Of a stretch of 64,000 nucleotides of DNA, positions 49,458-58,192 are shown one piece after another. The DNA lies in assembly GCF_014203645.1 (NCBI RefSeq), contig NZ_JACHJL010000002.1, positions 620,001 through 684,000 of the forward strand. The letters are read 5' to 3'. Every line of letters begins with the position of its first letter. Within the stretch, counting starts at the first letter, position 1. Origin of the DNA: Streptomyces zagrosensis (lineage in GTDB: Bacteria; Actinomycetota; Actinomycetes; Streptomycetales; Streptomycetaceae). The translations under genes were made by a program, and so were the position numbers. The notes under the pieces were generated by a model. That model was not told the origin of the DNA and did no database searches. It saw nothing but the letters and a program-made list of their open reading frames with translations.

Positions 49458-50156
49458 ATGACGGGACGGCTTGTGGTGAAGGTAGTGATCTTCGGCGCGA
49501 CGGGGATGGTCGGCCAGGGCGTGCTGCGCCAGTGCCTGCTCGATGAGCGGGTGGAGAGCGTCCTCGTGGTGGGCCGGACGGCGCTGGGCCTGCGGCATCC
49601 CAAGCTCAGCGAGGTCATCCACGGGAATTTCACCGACTTCTCGGCCATCGGTGACGCTCTCACCGGCCTCGACGCCTGCTTTTGGTGCCTTGGCATCTCG
49701 GCGAGCGGCCAGCGTGAGGCGGACTACCGGCGGGTGACGTACGACTACACGCTCGCCGCCGCGCGTGAGCTCGCCGCACGCAACCGGGGGCTCACGTTCA
49801 CCTACGTATCGGGCGAGGGCACCGACGGGAGTGGGCGGGCCCGGTCCAGGTGGGCGCGAGTGAAGGGGCGCACGGAAAACGCGCTGCTGGCGATGGACTT
49901 CTTCGCGTACATGTTCCGGCCGAACTACATCCACCCGGTGCACGGCGAACGGTCCAAAACCCCCCTGTACCGGGCGGCGTACGCGGCCGTCTCCTGGCTC
50001 TACCCGGTGCTGCGGCGGGTGGCACCGGGGCAGGTGACCACCACGGAGCGGCTGGGACAGGCAATGATCACCGTGGTCGGGATGCGGGGCGGTGGCGAAC
50101 GGGTGCTGCGCAGCCGGGAGATCAACCGGATCGCGGGTGGCGCGGGCGTGGACTGA
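49458..50156 (+). CDS. NAD(P)-binding epimerase-like (atypical SDR) protein
   Basis: A 232-residue Rossmann-fold protein. The nucleotide-binding motif is KVVIFGATGMVGQGVLRQCL at the N-terminus. CFWCLGISASGQREADYRRVTYDYTLAAA and LTFTYVSGEGTDGSGRARSRWARVKGRTENALL follow, where the classical Tyr-x3-Lys is replaced by an atypical 'R-x3-KGRTE' arrangement. This matches small atypical SDRs related to TIP30/NmrA. It probably senses NAD(P)H or reduces an unknown substrate. The start at 49458 has no good ribosome site; a GTG at 49473 is possible. It is convergent with the SARP regulator gene. Confidence 0.8.
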   Translation: MTGRLVVKVVIFGATGMVGQGVLRQCLLDERVESVLVVGRTALGLRHPKLSEVIHGNFTDFSAIGDALTGLDACFWCLGISASGQREADYRRVTYDYTLAAARELAARNRGLTFTYVSGEGTDGSGRARSRWARVKGRTENALLAMDFFAYMFRPNYIHPVHGERSKTPLYRAAYAAVSWLYPVLRRVAPGQVTTTERLGQAMITVVGMRGGGERVLRSREINRIAGGAGVD

Positions 50157-50187
50157 GGCGGTAAGGCGGGGTGAGGCCGGCGGGCGG

Positions 50188-53100
50188 CTACGTGGGCTCA
50201 GGCATGCAGGCCGTTGCGCGTACGGCGTCCGCTGGACAGAGGCGGGCGCCCTGGCCAAAGGCCGCGGTGAAGGCAGCCTCGCCCAGCGCTTCGTGGGCGG
50301 CGGCCGTGATGCGGTCCACATCGCCGCGTTCGGGGGGCGGCAGCGGGGCGCCCACGGAGTCCCTGGCCGCGGCGGCGGAGCCGAGCAACAGGGCCGCCTG
50401 CTCGGGCCGCCCCGCCAGCGCCAGCGCCCCGGCGAGCCCCTCCAACGCCAAGGCCAACGCGCGCGGGTCACCGAGGCCGTGCGCGATGGCGTACCCCTCC
50501 CGATGCCGCGCCAGGGCCGTGGCCGCGTCGCCGCGCAGCTCCGCCACAAAGCCCAACTCGGCCAGTACGAGGCTGCCGCCGGGGCCGTAGTCCGATGCGC
50601 GAAACCAGTCGAGCAAGCCCGTGAGATGCCGTTCGGCCGCCTCGTAGTCCCCCTCGGCGCGGGCCCCGAGCGCCAACCCGATCTCCGCACTGGCCTGGCC
50701 AGCTCGGGAGTTTTGCGCGCGCGCCAACTGGAGGGCGCGTTCGTGGTGAGCGCGGGCGCGCGCCGTATCGCCGGTCAGCAGGGCGATGCGGCCAAGGCCC
50801 GTCAGCCGTCGGGCCACTTCCGTCCACAGGGCCAGCTCCTCCGCGACGGCGAGGCCATCGCGGTGCAACTGGGCCGCGCGTGCGTAGTCGCCGGTGATCT
50901 CGGCCAGCGAGGCGAGCGGGAGGACGGTCTGCGCCTGGCCCCAGCGGTCGCCCAACTCGCGGAAGAGGCGCGCGCTCAACTCGCCGTCGTGGCGCACCGC
51001 GTCGAGGTCACCACGTGCCATCGCGTGCCGGGCGCGCACGCTCAACGCCGCGGCCGTTCCCCACGCGTCACCCAACGCGCGAAACCCGGCAAGGGCCCGG
51101 TCAACCAACTCCTCACCGGTCGCCACGTCCCCGGCCCCCAACTGGGCCGAGCCCAGCAGCCACAGGGCGGTGCTGTGGCCGTGCGGGTCGTCGAGAGCGT
51201 CGTAGTTGCGCAGGGCCGCCCGGATGCGGGCCACGTCGGGGTCATCGGTCGGGTAGGCGGTGTCGGTGCTGGAGCGAGCATCGGTGCTGGAGTGAGCGTA
51301 GGTGCTGGAGTGGGTGTCGGAGTCGGTGGTTGGGGCCGTGGGGGTGGTCGATCCCGTGGTGAGGGAGATGGAGGTCTGCCAGGCCAGCGCGAGGGCGCGG
51401 GGTGGCGTGGGGAGGGGCGGTCGCGGCCCGGTGGTCAAAGCCGACGCCAACGCTCGGCCCGCCTCGGCGAGCCGTCCGCGTACTACCCAGTACCAGGCCA
51501 GCGCGTTCGCCATGTGGAGCGCACGGTCCTCGGCGCCGCTGCGTACCGCGTGGTCGAGCGACCGGCGCAGGTTCGCGCCCTCCGTGTCGATGCGCTCCAA
51601 CCAGCGCCGCTGCCCGGGGCCGCGCAACTGGGGCGCGGCCTGGTCCGCGAGTCGGGCGTAGTACCGGCTGTGCCGCTCTCGTACGGCGTCGAGTTCGCCC
51701 GCCGCGCGCAACTGCTCCGAGCTGTACGCACAGACCGATTCGAGGAGCCGATACCGCGGGCCCTCCAGGCCGTCATCCAGCACGAGCAGCGAACGGTCCA
51801 CGAGGCGCGCGAGCAGGTCCAATATGTGCGCGGAGGCGAGGGCGTTCGGCGTGCCGCTTGGTGTGTCCGGACCCGCACACACCGCCTCGGCCGCCTCGGG
51901 GGTGCAGCCGCCCGCGAAGACGGTCAGCCGGCGCAGGAGGACGCGTTCGGGCTCGGTGAGCAGCTCCCAACTCCAGTCGATCATCGCGCGCAGGGTGCGA
52001 TGGCGGGCAGGTGCGTCGCGGAAGCCGCCGGAGAGCAGGGTGAGCCGGTCGTCGAGCCGGGCGGCCAGGCCGTGTACGCCCAAGGTCCGTACGCGGGCAG
52101 CCGCCAGCTCAAGCGCAAGCGGAATGCCGTCGAGGTGACGGCAGATCGATGCGACGGCCGGGGCGTTCTCCGCAGTGAGCGCGAAACGGGGGGCGGTCGC
52201 GGCGCGGGCCATGAAAAGCCGGATGGCGCTGGATGCCCACAGGGCGTCGAGGTCCCGATCCGCCGATGGGTCGGGCGGCGCCAACGGAGGTACGGTCCAC
52301 ACGCGTTCCCCCGCGAGGGCGAGCGGCTCCTGACTGGTGGCCAGCACGCGTAGCCCCGGCACGGTGCGGACCAGGGTTTCCACGACGCCCGCAACCGGCT
52401 CCACCAGGTGCTCGCAGTTGTCCAGCACGAGCAGCAATTGCTTGCCGCGTAGCGCGTCGGACACCCGGTCGATGAGGCGGGGCCCGGATGGTGGGTCGGG
52501 GGCGTGCGCGGGGGGCGCCGAAGCGTGGGAGGGGGTGTGGGCAGGGGGATGGGGGGTGTCGTCCCGGATGGCCAGTACCTTCATCACCCGCTCGATCACC
52601 GCGCACACCTCCGTGTCGCGGGGGGCGTACGGCGTGGTGGTGGGGGCGGCGGGGCTGGTGGCGGTGGAACTGGGGCTGGGGCTGGGGGTGGGAGTGGGGG
52701 GCGCGGCGTCGAGCGTGGCCAGTTCTACGAGCCATACGCCGTCGCGGAAGCGGCCCGACAGCACCTCGCCGGGTGCCCCACGCCGCCCGGAATCCGCCGC
52801 CGGCTCCCCTTCCTGGAGCCGCGTCGCGATGGCGAGAGCCAGCCGCGTCTTGCCTACGCCGCCGGGCCCCGTGAGCGTGACCAGGCGGGAGGCTGCGAGC
52901 AGTTCGCCGATCGCGGTGACGGCCTCGTCGCGGCCGATGAGCTCGGTGACTGGAGCGGGCAGGTTGCCGGGTGTGAGCGTGGGTGCGGGTGCGGGCGTGA
53001 ATGTGGGTGCGGGTGCTGCGGGTGCTGCGGGTGCGGGTGCTGTGGGCGTGGCGGTGGGCGCGGTGGGTGCCGTGTGCGGCTGCGCTGGCCGACGTCCGAG

Positions 53101-53880
53101 CGGGGTCGCCAACGGAGCGTCTAGCGCCGGGTCCTGGCGCAGCATTGCCTGGTGTAGAGCGACCAGTTCGGGGCTGGGGGCCAGGCCCAGTTCATCGGTG
53201 AGGCGGCGACGCAGAGCGGCATAGCCGTCCAGGGCCTCGCTCTGCCGCCCGGCCAGGTACAGGGCGCGTAGCTGGGTGGCCCGTAGCCGTTCCCGTAGCG
53301 GATACCGCTCGACCAGGGCGCCGAGCTCGCCGGTCAGCGCGCCGTGTTCGCCCAGTGTGAGGCGGGCCTCGGCGCGCTCCTCCCATGCGGTCAGCCGGTC
53401 CTCGTCGAGCCGGGTGATGGCCGCGCGGGCGAACGGCCGATCCGCGACATCCGCGAACGCCTCGCCGCGCCACAGCCCCAGCGCCTCGCTGAGCAGTTGT
53501 TCCCTGGCGCGGGCGTCGGCGGCCGTACGGGCCTGGCCGAGCAGCGCGGTGAAGCGGTACGCGTCAACGGGCGCGGCTCCGCGCTCGCCGAGCCGCAGCG
53601 CGTAGCCCGCGGGGCCCGATGCCACCACGTCCCTGCCGCCTGCTTCGGCCGTCGCCAGCGCGCGGCGTAGCTGGGAGACCTTGCCCTGGAGCGCGTTGGC
53701 GGGGTGGTCGGGGAGTTCGCCGGTGTCCCACAGGTCATCGACGAGTCGGTCCACGGACACCGGGCGCCCCGGGTCCACGAGGAGCCGGGCGAGCAGCGCT
53801 CTGACCTTCGCCCCCGGAATCCGTACGGGATCGCCGGCCGCCGTCCACACGGCGAGCGGACCCAGCACCCCGAATCGCAT
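50188..53880 (-). CDS. SARP-type regulator with NB-ARC-like ATPase and TPR region
   Basis: A 1230-residue AfsR-like regulator. An OmpR-type winged helix (MRFGVLGPLAVWTAAGDPV..., about 1-95) precedes the BTAD domain (about 100-245; PVDAYRFTALLGQAR, ALYLAGRQSEALDGYAALRRRL). A Pro/Ala/Thr-rich linker (about 265-310) leads into an NTPase with Walker A LTGPGGVGKTRLALA (near 345) and Walker B LLLVLDNCEHLVEP (near 490). TPR-like repeats follow to the end. Inside the ATPase there is a long disordered insert (Pro, Thr, Ala, His). SARPs activate secondary-metabolite genes, but none lie adjacent. ATG at 53880 or GTG at 53889 are both possible starts. It is divergent from the NAD-dependent oxidoreductase gene. 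Confidence 0.92.
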   Translation of the reverse strand: MRFGVLGPLAVWTAAGDPVRIPGAKVRALLARLLVDPGRPVSVDRLVDDLWDTGELPDHPANALQGKVSQLRRALATAEAGGRDVVASGPAGYALRLGERGAAPVDAYRFTALLGQARTAADARAREQLLSEALGLWRGEAFADVADRPFARAAITRLDEDRLTAWEERAEARLTLGEHGALTGELGALVERYPLRERLRATQLRALYLAGRQSEALDGYAALRRRLTDELGLAPSPELVALHQAMLRQDPALDAPLATPLGRRPAQPHTAPTAPTATPTAPAPAAPAAPAPTFTPAPAPTLTPGNLPAPVTELIGRDEAVTAIGELLAASRLVTLTGPGGVGKTRLALAIATRLQEGEPAADSGRRGAPGEVLSGRFRDGVWLVELATLDAAPPTPTPSPSPSSTATSPAAPTTTPYAPRDTEVCAVIERVMKVLAIRDDTPHPPAHTPSHASAPPAHAPDPPSGPRLIDRVSDALRGKQLLLVLDNCEHLVEPVAGVVETLVRTVPGLRVLATSQEPLALAGERVWTVPPLAPPDPSADRDLDALWASSAIRLFMARAATAPRFALTAENAPAVASICRHLDGIPLALELAAARVRTLGVHGLAARLDDRLTLLSGGFRDAPARHRTLRAMIDWSWELLTEPERVLLRRLTVFAGGCTPEAAEAVCAGPDTPSGTPNALASAHILDLLARLVDRSLLVLDDGLEGPRYRLLESVCAYSSEQLRAAGELDAVRERHSRYYARLADQAAPQLRGPGQRRWLERIDTEGANLRRSLDHAVRSGAEDRALHMANALAWYWVVRGRLAEAGRALASALTTGPRPPLPTPPRALALAWQTSISLTTGSTTPTAPTTDSDTHSSTYAHSSTDARSSTDTAYPTDDPDVARIRAALRNYDALDDPHGHSTALWLLGSAQLGAGDVATGEELVDRALAGFRALGDAWGTAAALSVRARHAMARGDLDAVRHDGELSARLFRELGDRWGQAQTVLPLASLAEITGDYARAAQLHRDGLAVAEELALWTEVARRLTGLGRIALLTGDTARARAHHERALQLARAQNSRAGQASAEIGLALGARAEGDYEAAERHLTGLLDWFRASDYGPGGSLVLAELGFVAELRGDAATALARHREGYAIAHGLGDPRALALALEGLAGALALAGRPEQAALLLGSAAAARDSVGAPLPPPERGDVDRITAAAHEALGEAAFTAAFGQGARLCPADAVRATACMPEPT

Positions 53881-54200
53881 GGAGGTCACGATAGCCCGAC
53901 CGCCTCGACCAGCCCGAACGCCCGTTCCTGCCAGTTCGGCCGGGCGTCAGTAGCCCCGCACAGCGGGCCGCGCCGGCGGCGTGGCCAGCGATCGGTTCCC
54001 TTGGTGGTGCGGCGAGCCCCGGCGGCCCATCGACAGCGAATCGACAGCCGACCGGCAGCCCTCGCCTCCAGAGTGATCGTCAACAGCCAGCCAGCCAGCC
54101 AGACGGCCAGGCGGCCAGCCAGCTAGGCAGCGCACGGAAGCGGGCGGCGTCCACCGCGTACGACCGTGCGTCCACGCACAGACCGACAGGAGACCGCACC
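53881..54200. other. Intergenic region with CAGC-rich repeats
   Basis: A 320-nt gap between divergent starts. Around 54090-54126 the unit CAGC(CAGC/CAGA) is repeated several times, and 54030-54060 has CGACAGC repeats. SARP proteins bind direct repeats of about 11-nt period near -35 boxes; I cannot identify such a set with confidence. Confidence 0.4.
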
Positions 54201-55160
54201 ATGTCCACCTCGCACCAGTACGAGCCCCAGCAGCACCAGCACGAGAACCAGCACCAGCAGCGCATCACCGTCATCGGGCTTGGCAACCTCGGCCGGGCCC
54301 TGGCCGGCGCTTTTCTCGATGCCGGGTACCGGGTGACCGTCTGGAACCGGTCCGCCGCCAAGGCCGAGCCGCTCGTGGCGAAGGGGGCGCGGCGCGCAGA
54401 GACGGTTGCCGACGCAGTAGCGGCGGGCGACCTGGTGATCGTCTGCGTACTCGACTACGACGCGGTAAGGGAGCTACTCGCCCCGGCAGCCGACGCCCTG
54501 GCGGGCCGGGTCCTCGTCAACGTCACCTCCGGCATCCCCGAGCAGGTCCGCGAGCTGGCCGGCTGGGTGTCGGCACAGGGCGCCTCCTACCTGGACGGGG
54601 CCGTGTACGCGGTGCCGCAGACCGTTGGCACCCCCAGCGCGTTCGTCTTCTACAGCGGTTCGTCCGCAGCCTTCGACGCACACCGGGAGCGGCTTGAACT
54701 CCTCGGCAGCGCCCTGTTCACCGGGCCGCAACCGGACACCGCCGCGGTCTACGACACGGCGGTGCTGAGCGGGATGTACGGGATGTTCGCGGGCTTCTTC
54801 CACGCGGTGGCGCTCGGTGGCGCGAACGGCATCAAGGCGGCGGACATCACCGCGCCGCTGGTCCGCTGGCTACACGAGGCCGCCGCCGCGCTGCCCGGCT
54901 TCGCGGACGAGATCGACTCTGGCGACTACACCACCGAGACGTCCAACCTCGACATCAACGCGGGCGGCCTCCGAGCCATCCTGACCGCCACCCGCGCCCA
55001 GGGCGTGCCCACGGACCTGCTTGCGCCGCTCCAGGCCCTGTTCGACGAGCAGATCACCCAGGGGCACGGTACGCAGAGCTTGGCCCGGACGGTCGAGTCG
55101 CTACGCGAGCGCGGGCCGCTGCGCGAGCGCGACGGCGCGGCGGAGACCGCGGGGAGCTAG
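54201..55160 (+). CDS. NAD(P)-dependent beta-hydroxyacid dehydrogenase / imine-reductase-like
   Basis: A 319-residue protein. A Gln/His-rich start of about 20 residues leads into a Rossmann domain (ITVIGLGNLGRALAGAFLDAGYRVTVWNRS, about 22-52; RVLVNVTSGIPEQV) and a C-terminal all-helical domain (about 185-300; TAAVYDTAVLSGMYGMFAGFFHAVALGGANGI). The GLGxLG motif and VWNRS fit NADP specificity. The C-terminal domain and the absence of the catalytic Lys of true beta-hydroxyacid dehydrogenases place it nearer to imine reductases. The ATG at 54201 has AGGAG 8 nt upstream. It is divergent from the SARP regulator, which may control it. Confidence 0.87.
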   Translation: MSTSHQYEPQQHQHENQHQQRITVIGLGNLGRALAGAFLDAGYRVTVWNRSAAKAEPLVAKGARRAETVADAVAAGDLVIVCVLDYDAVRELLAPAADALAGRVLVNVTSGIPEQVRELAGWVSAQGASYLDGAVYAVPQTVGTPSAFVFYSGSSAAFDAHRERLELLGSALFTGPQPDTAAVYDTAVLSGMYGMFAGFFHAVALGGANGIKAADITAPLVRWLHEAAAALPGFADEIDSGDYTTETSNLDINAGGLRAILTATRAQGVPTDLLAPLQALFDEQITQGHGTQSLARTVESLRERGPLRERDGAAETAGS

Positions 55161-55183
55161 TTGGGGCCGTTCGCCTGTCGCCC

Positions 55184-55225
55184 GCTGTCCACAGTCTGCT
55201 GTCCACGGCCTGCTGTCCACAGCCC
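55184..55225 (+). repeat. 14-bp tandem repeat, 3 copies
   Basis: The unit GCTGTCCACAGTCT occurs three times with changes in its second half, between the dehydrogenase stop and the Fic gene promoter. Confidence 0.75.
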
Positions 55226-55253
55226 GCTGCCGCTGAACGAGCACCATGAGCCT

Positions 55254-55282
55254 TTGACACCATCATTGTGTCATGCTGTCAT
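55254..55282 (+). promoter_or_regulatory. Leaderless promoter with embedded palindrome before the Fic gene
   Basis: TTGACA (55254-55259) is a perfect -35, and a weak -10 (TGTCAT, 55277-55282) follows after 17 nt. The inverted repeat TGACAC-N7-GTGTCA (55255-55273) overlaps the -35 and the spacer, the usual place for a repressor. The ATG at 55289 would be the first transcribed codon. Confidence 0.6.
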
Positions 55283-55288
55283 GGTTCC

Positions 55289-56437
55289 ATGCTCTACCAG
55301 ACGCCGGACCTCGACGCCGATGATCGCCGCGTACTCGCAGAGATCGACGAAATGCGACGACGGCTGCGCCATGTCCTGCGGGCACAGCCGCGTTGGTCCG
55401 GGCAGCTTCGGCGGAACCTGACCGCGCGGGCGATCGCCGGGTCCAACACGATCGAGGGCTACGCCGCCACCGTGGACGACGTCGAGGCTCTGCTGACGGG
55501 GGACGAGCCGCTGGAGGCCGTAGACCGGACTCGCGTGGAGCTGGAGGGTTACCAACGGGCCATGACGTACATCCAGGCACTGGCAGATGCCGGGGACGAG
55601 TTCCGGTACGACGCTGGTCTGCTCAACGGCCTGCACTTCATGCTCCAAGGTCATCACCTCGACAAGCGACCGGGTCGGTGGCGTGCTGGCCCGGTCTTCG
55701 TCACCAGCCCGGATGACCCACTCGTGCCGGCTTACACCGCCCCTGGCCATGAGGGCGTCCCCGGGTTGATGGACGAGCTGCTCGACTGGCTCAATGACGG
55801 CGATCTGGACGCACCCGTGCACGTACGGGCGTCCATGGCCCATCTGAATCTCGTCAACATCCACCCATGGAAGGACGGCAACGGGCGGATGTCCCGCGCT
55901 CTTTCCACGCTGGTCTTCTCCCGCGAGGCACTGATGCCACCGGAGTTCTCCTCCATCGAGGAGTGGCTGGGCCGGGGCCAGAACACCTACGGCTACTACG
56001 GGGTTCTCCAGCACGTCGGTGGCCCGCAGTGGAATCCCCAGCGGGACACTCGCCCGTGGATACGCTTCTGTTTGGGAGCCCACCACCGGCAGGCCCAGCA
56101 GGCGCAGCGCCGTACCGACCTGCTCTCGCGCGCCTGGATTCGCCTAGGAGAGGCCGCTGAGGAACTGGGTCTCGACGAGCGGGTCGTCCACGCGTTGTTG
56201 CCCGCCTTCTGGGGTTCGCGCGTGCGGCGGACCGTCTATCAGCAAGACGCCGGTCTTTCGGACCAGCAGGCCCTTCGCGACATACGCGAACTGGTACGCC
56301 TGGGCTGGCTTGTTCCGCACGGCAGGGCACGGGCTCGCCACTACGCATCCGGTCCACGCATGGTCGCCGTGAACGACGAGGTCCGGCAGTCCGTGGAGCC
56401 GTTCGTTGACCCTTATGTGCGGGACGGGCTCGGCTGA
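55289..56437 (+). CDS. Fic-domain AMP-transferase-like protein
   Basis: A 382-residue class II Fic protein. The N-terminal inhibitory motif is SNTIEG (S/TxxxEG; near 53), and the flap region lies in the middle. The Fic active-site loop HPWKDGNGR (near 200) differs from the consensus HPFxDGNGR only by Trp for Phe. A C-terminal winged helix (VVHALLPAFWGSRVRRTVYQ, LSDQQALRDIRELVRLGWLVPHG) forms the HTH often found in stand-alone Fic proteins. Such enzymes transfer AMP (or another nucleotide moiety) from ATP to a Ser, Thr or Tyr of a protein, and the inhibitory Glu keeps them off until removed. The ATG at 55289 is favoured by the leaderless promoter; GTG at 55268 is the alternative. The target is unknown. 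Confidence 0.9.
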   Translation: MLYQTPDLDADDRRVLAEIDEMRRRLRHVLRAQPRWSGQLRRNLTARAIAGSNTIEGYAATVDDVEALLTGDEPLEAVDRTRVELEGYQRAMTYIQALADAGDEFRYDAGLLNGLHFMLQGHHLDKRPGRWRAGPVFVTSPDDPLVPAYTAPGHEGVPGLMDELLDWLNDGDLDAPVHVRASMAHLNLVNIHPWKDGNGRMSRALSTLVFSREALMPPEFSSIEEWLGRGQNTYGYYGVLQHVGGPQWNPQRDTRPWIRFCLGAHHRQAQQAQRRTDLLSRAWIRLGEAAEELGLDERVVHALLPAFWGSRVRRTVYQQDAGLSDQQALRDIRELVRLGWLVPHGRARARHYASGPRMVAVNDEVRQSVEPFVDPYVRDGLG

Positions 56438-56485
56438 TGGGCCCGCGTGCGTAGGGTGGGGCCGACCGTCAGTGGAGGGCTGCCC

Positions 56486-57136
56486 ATGTCCAGCGACATC
56501 TTCCCCGACAGCGCCGGCCGTACGACCGGCACCCCGGGAGCCGCCGACGCCCCGGGCGCGGCCAGTACCCCGGAGTCCCGCGGCCCGCGCGCCGACCCCG
56601 CCACCCCACAACCCCCCGGCCCGCACAGCGATCCCGTCGCCCCCAACCCTCGCCCCACCCCCGCCGCGCTCATCGCGCACTACGGGCTCGAACCGATACC
56701 GCGCGAGGGCGGGTTGTTCCGGCGGACCTGGGCTGGGCCGGAGCGGGGCGAGGACGGGCGGCCGGAGGGGTCGGCCATCGTGGTGTTGTTCAGTTCCGCA
56801 TCGGGTGACTACTCCGCCCTGCATCGCCTTCCCTCCGACGAGATCTGGCACTTCTACCTCGGTGACCCGTTCCGCCTGTTGCTCCTGGAGGCGGACGGCA
56901 CGGCCCGTACGGTCACGCTCGGGCATGACGTACTGGGCGGGCAGCATGTGCAGTTCACGGTCCCCGCGGGCACCTGGATGGGCGGCGCCGTGGGTGAAGG
57001 TGGAGCCTGGTCGCTCCTTGGCTGCACCATGGCGCCGGGGTTCACCTATGAGACGTACGAACACGGGGACGCGGCCGAACTCGTCACCCGCTACCCGAAC
57101 GAGGCGGAGCGGATCACCGTGTTGTGTCGCTCCTGA
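56486..57136 (+). CDS. DUF985 cupin protein
   Basis: A 216-residue protein. A disordered Pro/Ala/Gly-rich start (about 1-55) precedes a DUF985 cupin (about 58-212) with LIAHYGLEPIPREGGLFRRTW, SALHRLPSDEIWHFYLGDPFRLLLL, QHVQFTVPAGTWMGG and LLGCTMAPGFTYETYEHGDA. The single-domain RmlC-like barrel may bind a small ligand, and the substrate is unknown. The ATG at 56486 has GGAGGG about 6 nt upstream. It follows the Fic gene by 48 nt on the same strand and might be co-transcribed. Confidence 0.87.
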   Translation: MSSDIFPDSAGRTTGTPGAADAPGAASTPESRGPRADPATPQPPGPHSDPVAPNPRPTPAALIAHYGLEPIPREGGLFRRTWAGPERGEDGRPEGSAIVVLFSSASGDYSALHRLPSDEIWHFYLGDPFRLLLLEADGTARTVTLGHDVLGGQHVQFTVPAGTWMGGAVGEGGAWSLLGCTMAPGFTYETYEHGDAAELVTRYPNEAERITVLCRS

Positions 57137-57140
57137 GCGA

Positions 57141-57270
57141 CCACGACCGTCCGTGCGCAACTACGACCGTCCGTGCGCAACTACGACCGTCCGTGCGCGA
57201 CCACGACCGTCCGTGCGCGACCACGACCGTCCCCGCGCGACCACGACCGTCCCTGAGTGACCACGACACG
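57141..57270 (+). repeat. 20-bp tandem repeat, 6.5 copies, between two genes
   Basis: Units start every 20 nt at 57141, 57161, 57181, 57201, 57221 and 57241, plus half a unit at 57261, with the common core CGACCGTCC. Copies differ at a few positions. The array begins right after the cupin stop (57136) and ends 17 nt before the SDR start (57288), so it fills the gap between two same-strand genes. No spacers lie between units, so it is not a CRISPR array. Confidence 0.9.
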
Positions 57271-57287
57271 AACGGCGGACTTCCGGC

Positions 57288-58127
57288 ATGTCGATGACCG
57301 AACCAGCCCCGCGGCCCGATGACGATCCGGGCTCCGAAGCGTTCCCCTTGCCGACTGCCCCGGTGCGTCTGCCTGATCTCACCGGCCAGGTGGTCTTGGT
57401 GACCGGCGCGGGCGGTTGGGTCGGTCAGGGCATCGCCCTGCGGTTCGCCGCAGCGGGCGCGGGCGTCGTCGCCCACTACCGTACGAGCGCCGATGCGGCC
57501 AAAGCGGTGGTCGCTCGGATCGTGGAGCGCGGTGGGGATGCGATCGCACTGGGTGGTGATCTGTCTCATGAGGCGGAGTGTCAGCAGGTGGTACGCGAAG
57601 CCGCGGCATGGCGCGGCCCGTTGACCGCGCTGGTCAACAACGCGGGCGTGCAGCCCGTGCAGCCGTTGGCCGGGATGACGGCCGCCGACTGGTCCGCCGT
57701 CGTGGACACCAACCTGACCGCCACCTTCGCCTGCACGCAGGCCGCCGCGGTCGTCATGCGCGAGCACGGCGGCGGCACGATCACGCACATCGCCTCCATC
57801 GAGGCCACCCAACCCGCCGCGTCGCACGCCCACTACTGCGCGTCCAAGGCCGCGGTCGTGATGCACGCCCGCTCGGCGGCGCTGGAGTACGGGCCGGATG
57901 GCATCCGAGTCAATGCCGTCTCGCCGGGCCTGATCGGCCGGCCGGGACTTGAGGACGCCTGGCCCGATGGCGTGCGGCGGTGGGAGCACGCCGCGCCGGC
58001 GGGTCGGCTCGGCCGGGCCGAGGACGTCGGGGACGCCTGCGTCTTCCTGGCGTCCCCGATGGCCTCCTTCATCAGCGGCCACAACCTGGTGGTGGACGGC
58101 GGCGTGTCCGCCCGGCCGACCTGGTGA
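57288..58127 (+). CDS. Short-chain dehydrogenase/reductase (SDR)
   Basis: A 279-residue classical SDR. The cofactor motif is TGAGGWVGQGIA (near 40), NNAG is near 116, and the catalytic Ser is in HIASIEAT with Tyr-x3-Lys in HYCASKAA near 185. The C-terminal GRPGLEDAWPDG and SGHNLVVDGGVSARP fit the family. A 30-residue Pro/Asp-rich N-terminus precedes the fold. The substrate is unknown. ATG at 57288 or 57294. The gene follows the 20-bp repeat array and ends 66 nt from the stop of the convergent UvrA-like gene. Confidence 0.9.
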   Translation: MSMTEPAPRPDDDPGSEAFPLPTAPVRLPDLTGQVVLVTGAGGWVGQGIALRFAAAGAGVVAHYRTSADAAKAVVARIVERGGDAIALGGDLSHEAECQQVVREAAAWRGPLTALVNNAGVQPVQPLAGMTAADWSAVVDTNLTATFACTQAAAVVMREHGGGTITHIASIEATQPAASHAHYCASKAAVVMHARSAALEYGPDGIRVNAVSPGLIGRPGLEDAWPDGVRRWEHAAPAGRLGRAEDVGDACVFLASPMASFISGHNLVVDGGVSARPTW

Positions 58128-58192
58128 CCCTCCGGCCGGGGCCGGGGCCACCCGGCGGTGGAGGCGGCGCTGCACCCCCACGGGAGACGGCG

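Noticed and set aside
50092..52353. Plus-strand 753-residue frame
   Set aside because: It lies opposite the TPR part of the SARP regulator, lacks any domain and shows Arg/Gly/Ala bias.
57141..57270. CRISPR array
   Set aside because: Units are directly adjacent, with no unique spacers between them, and no cas genes are in the window.
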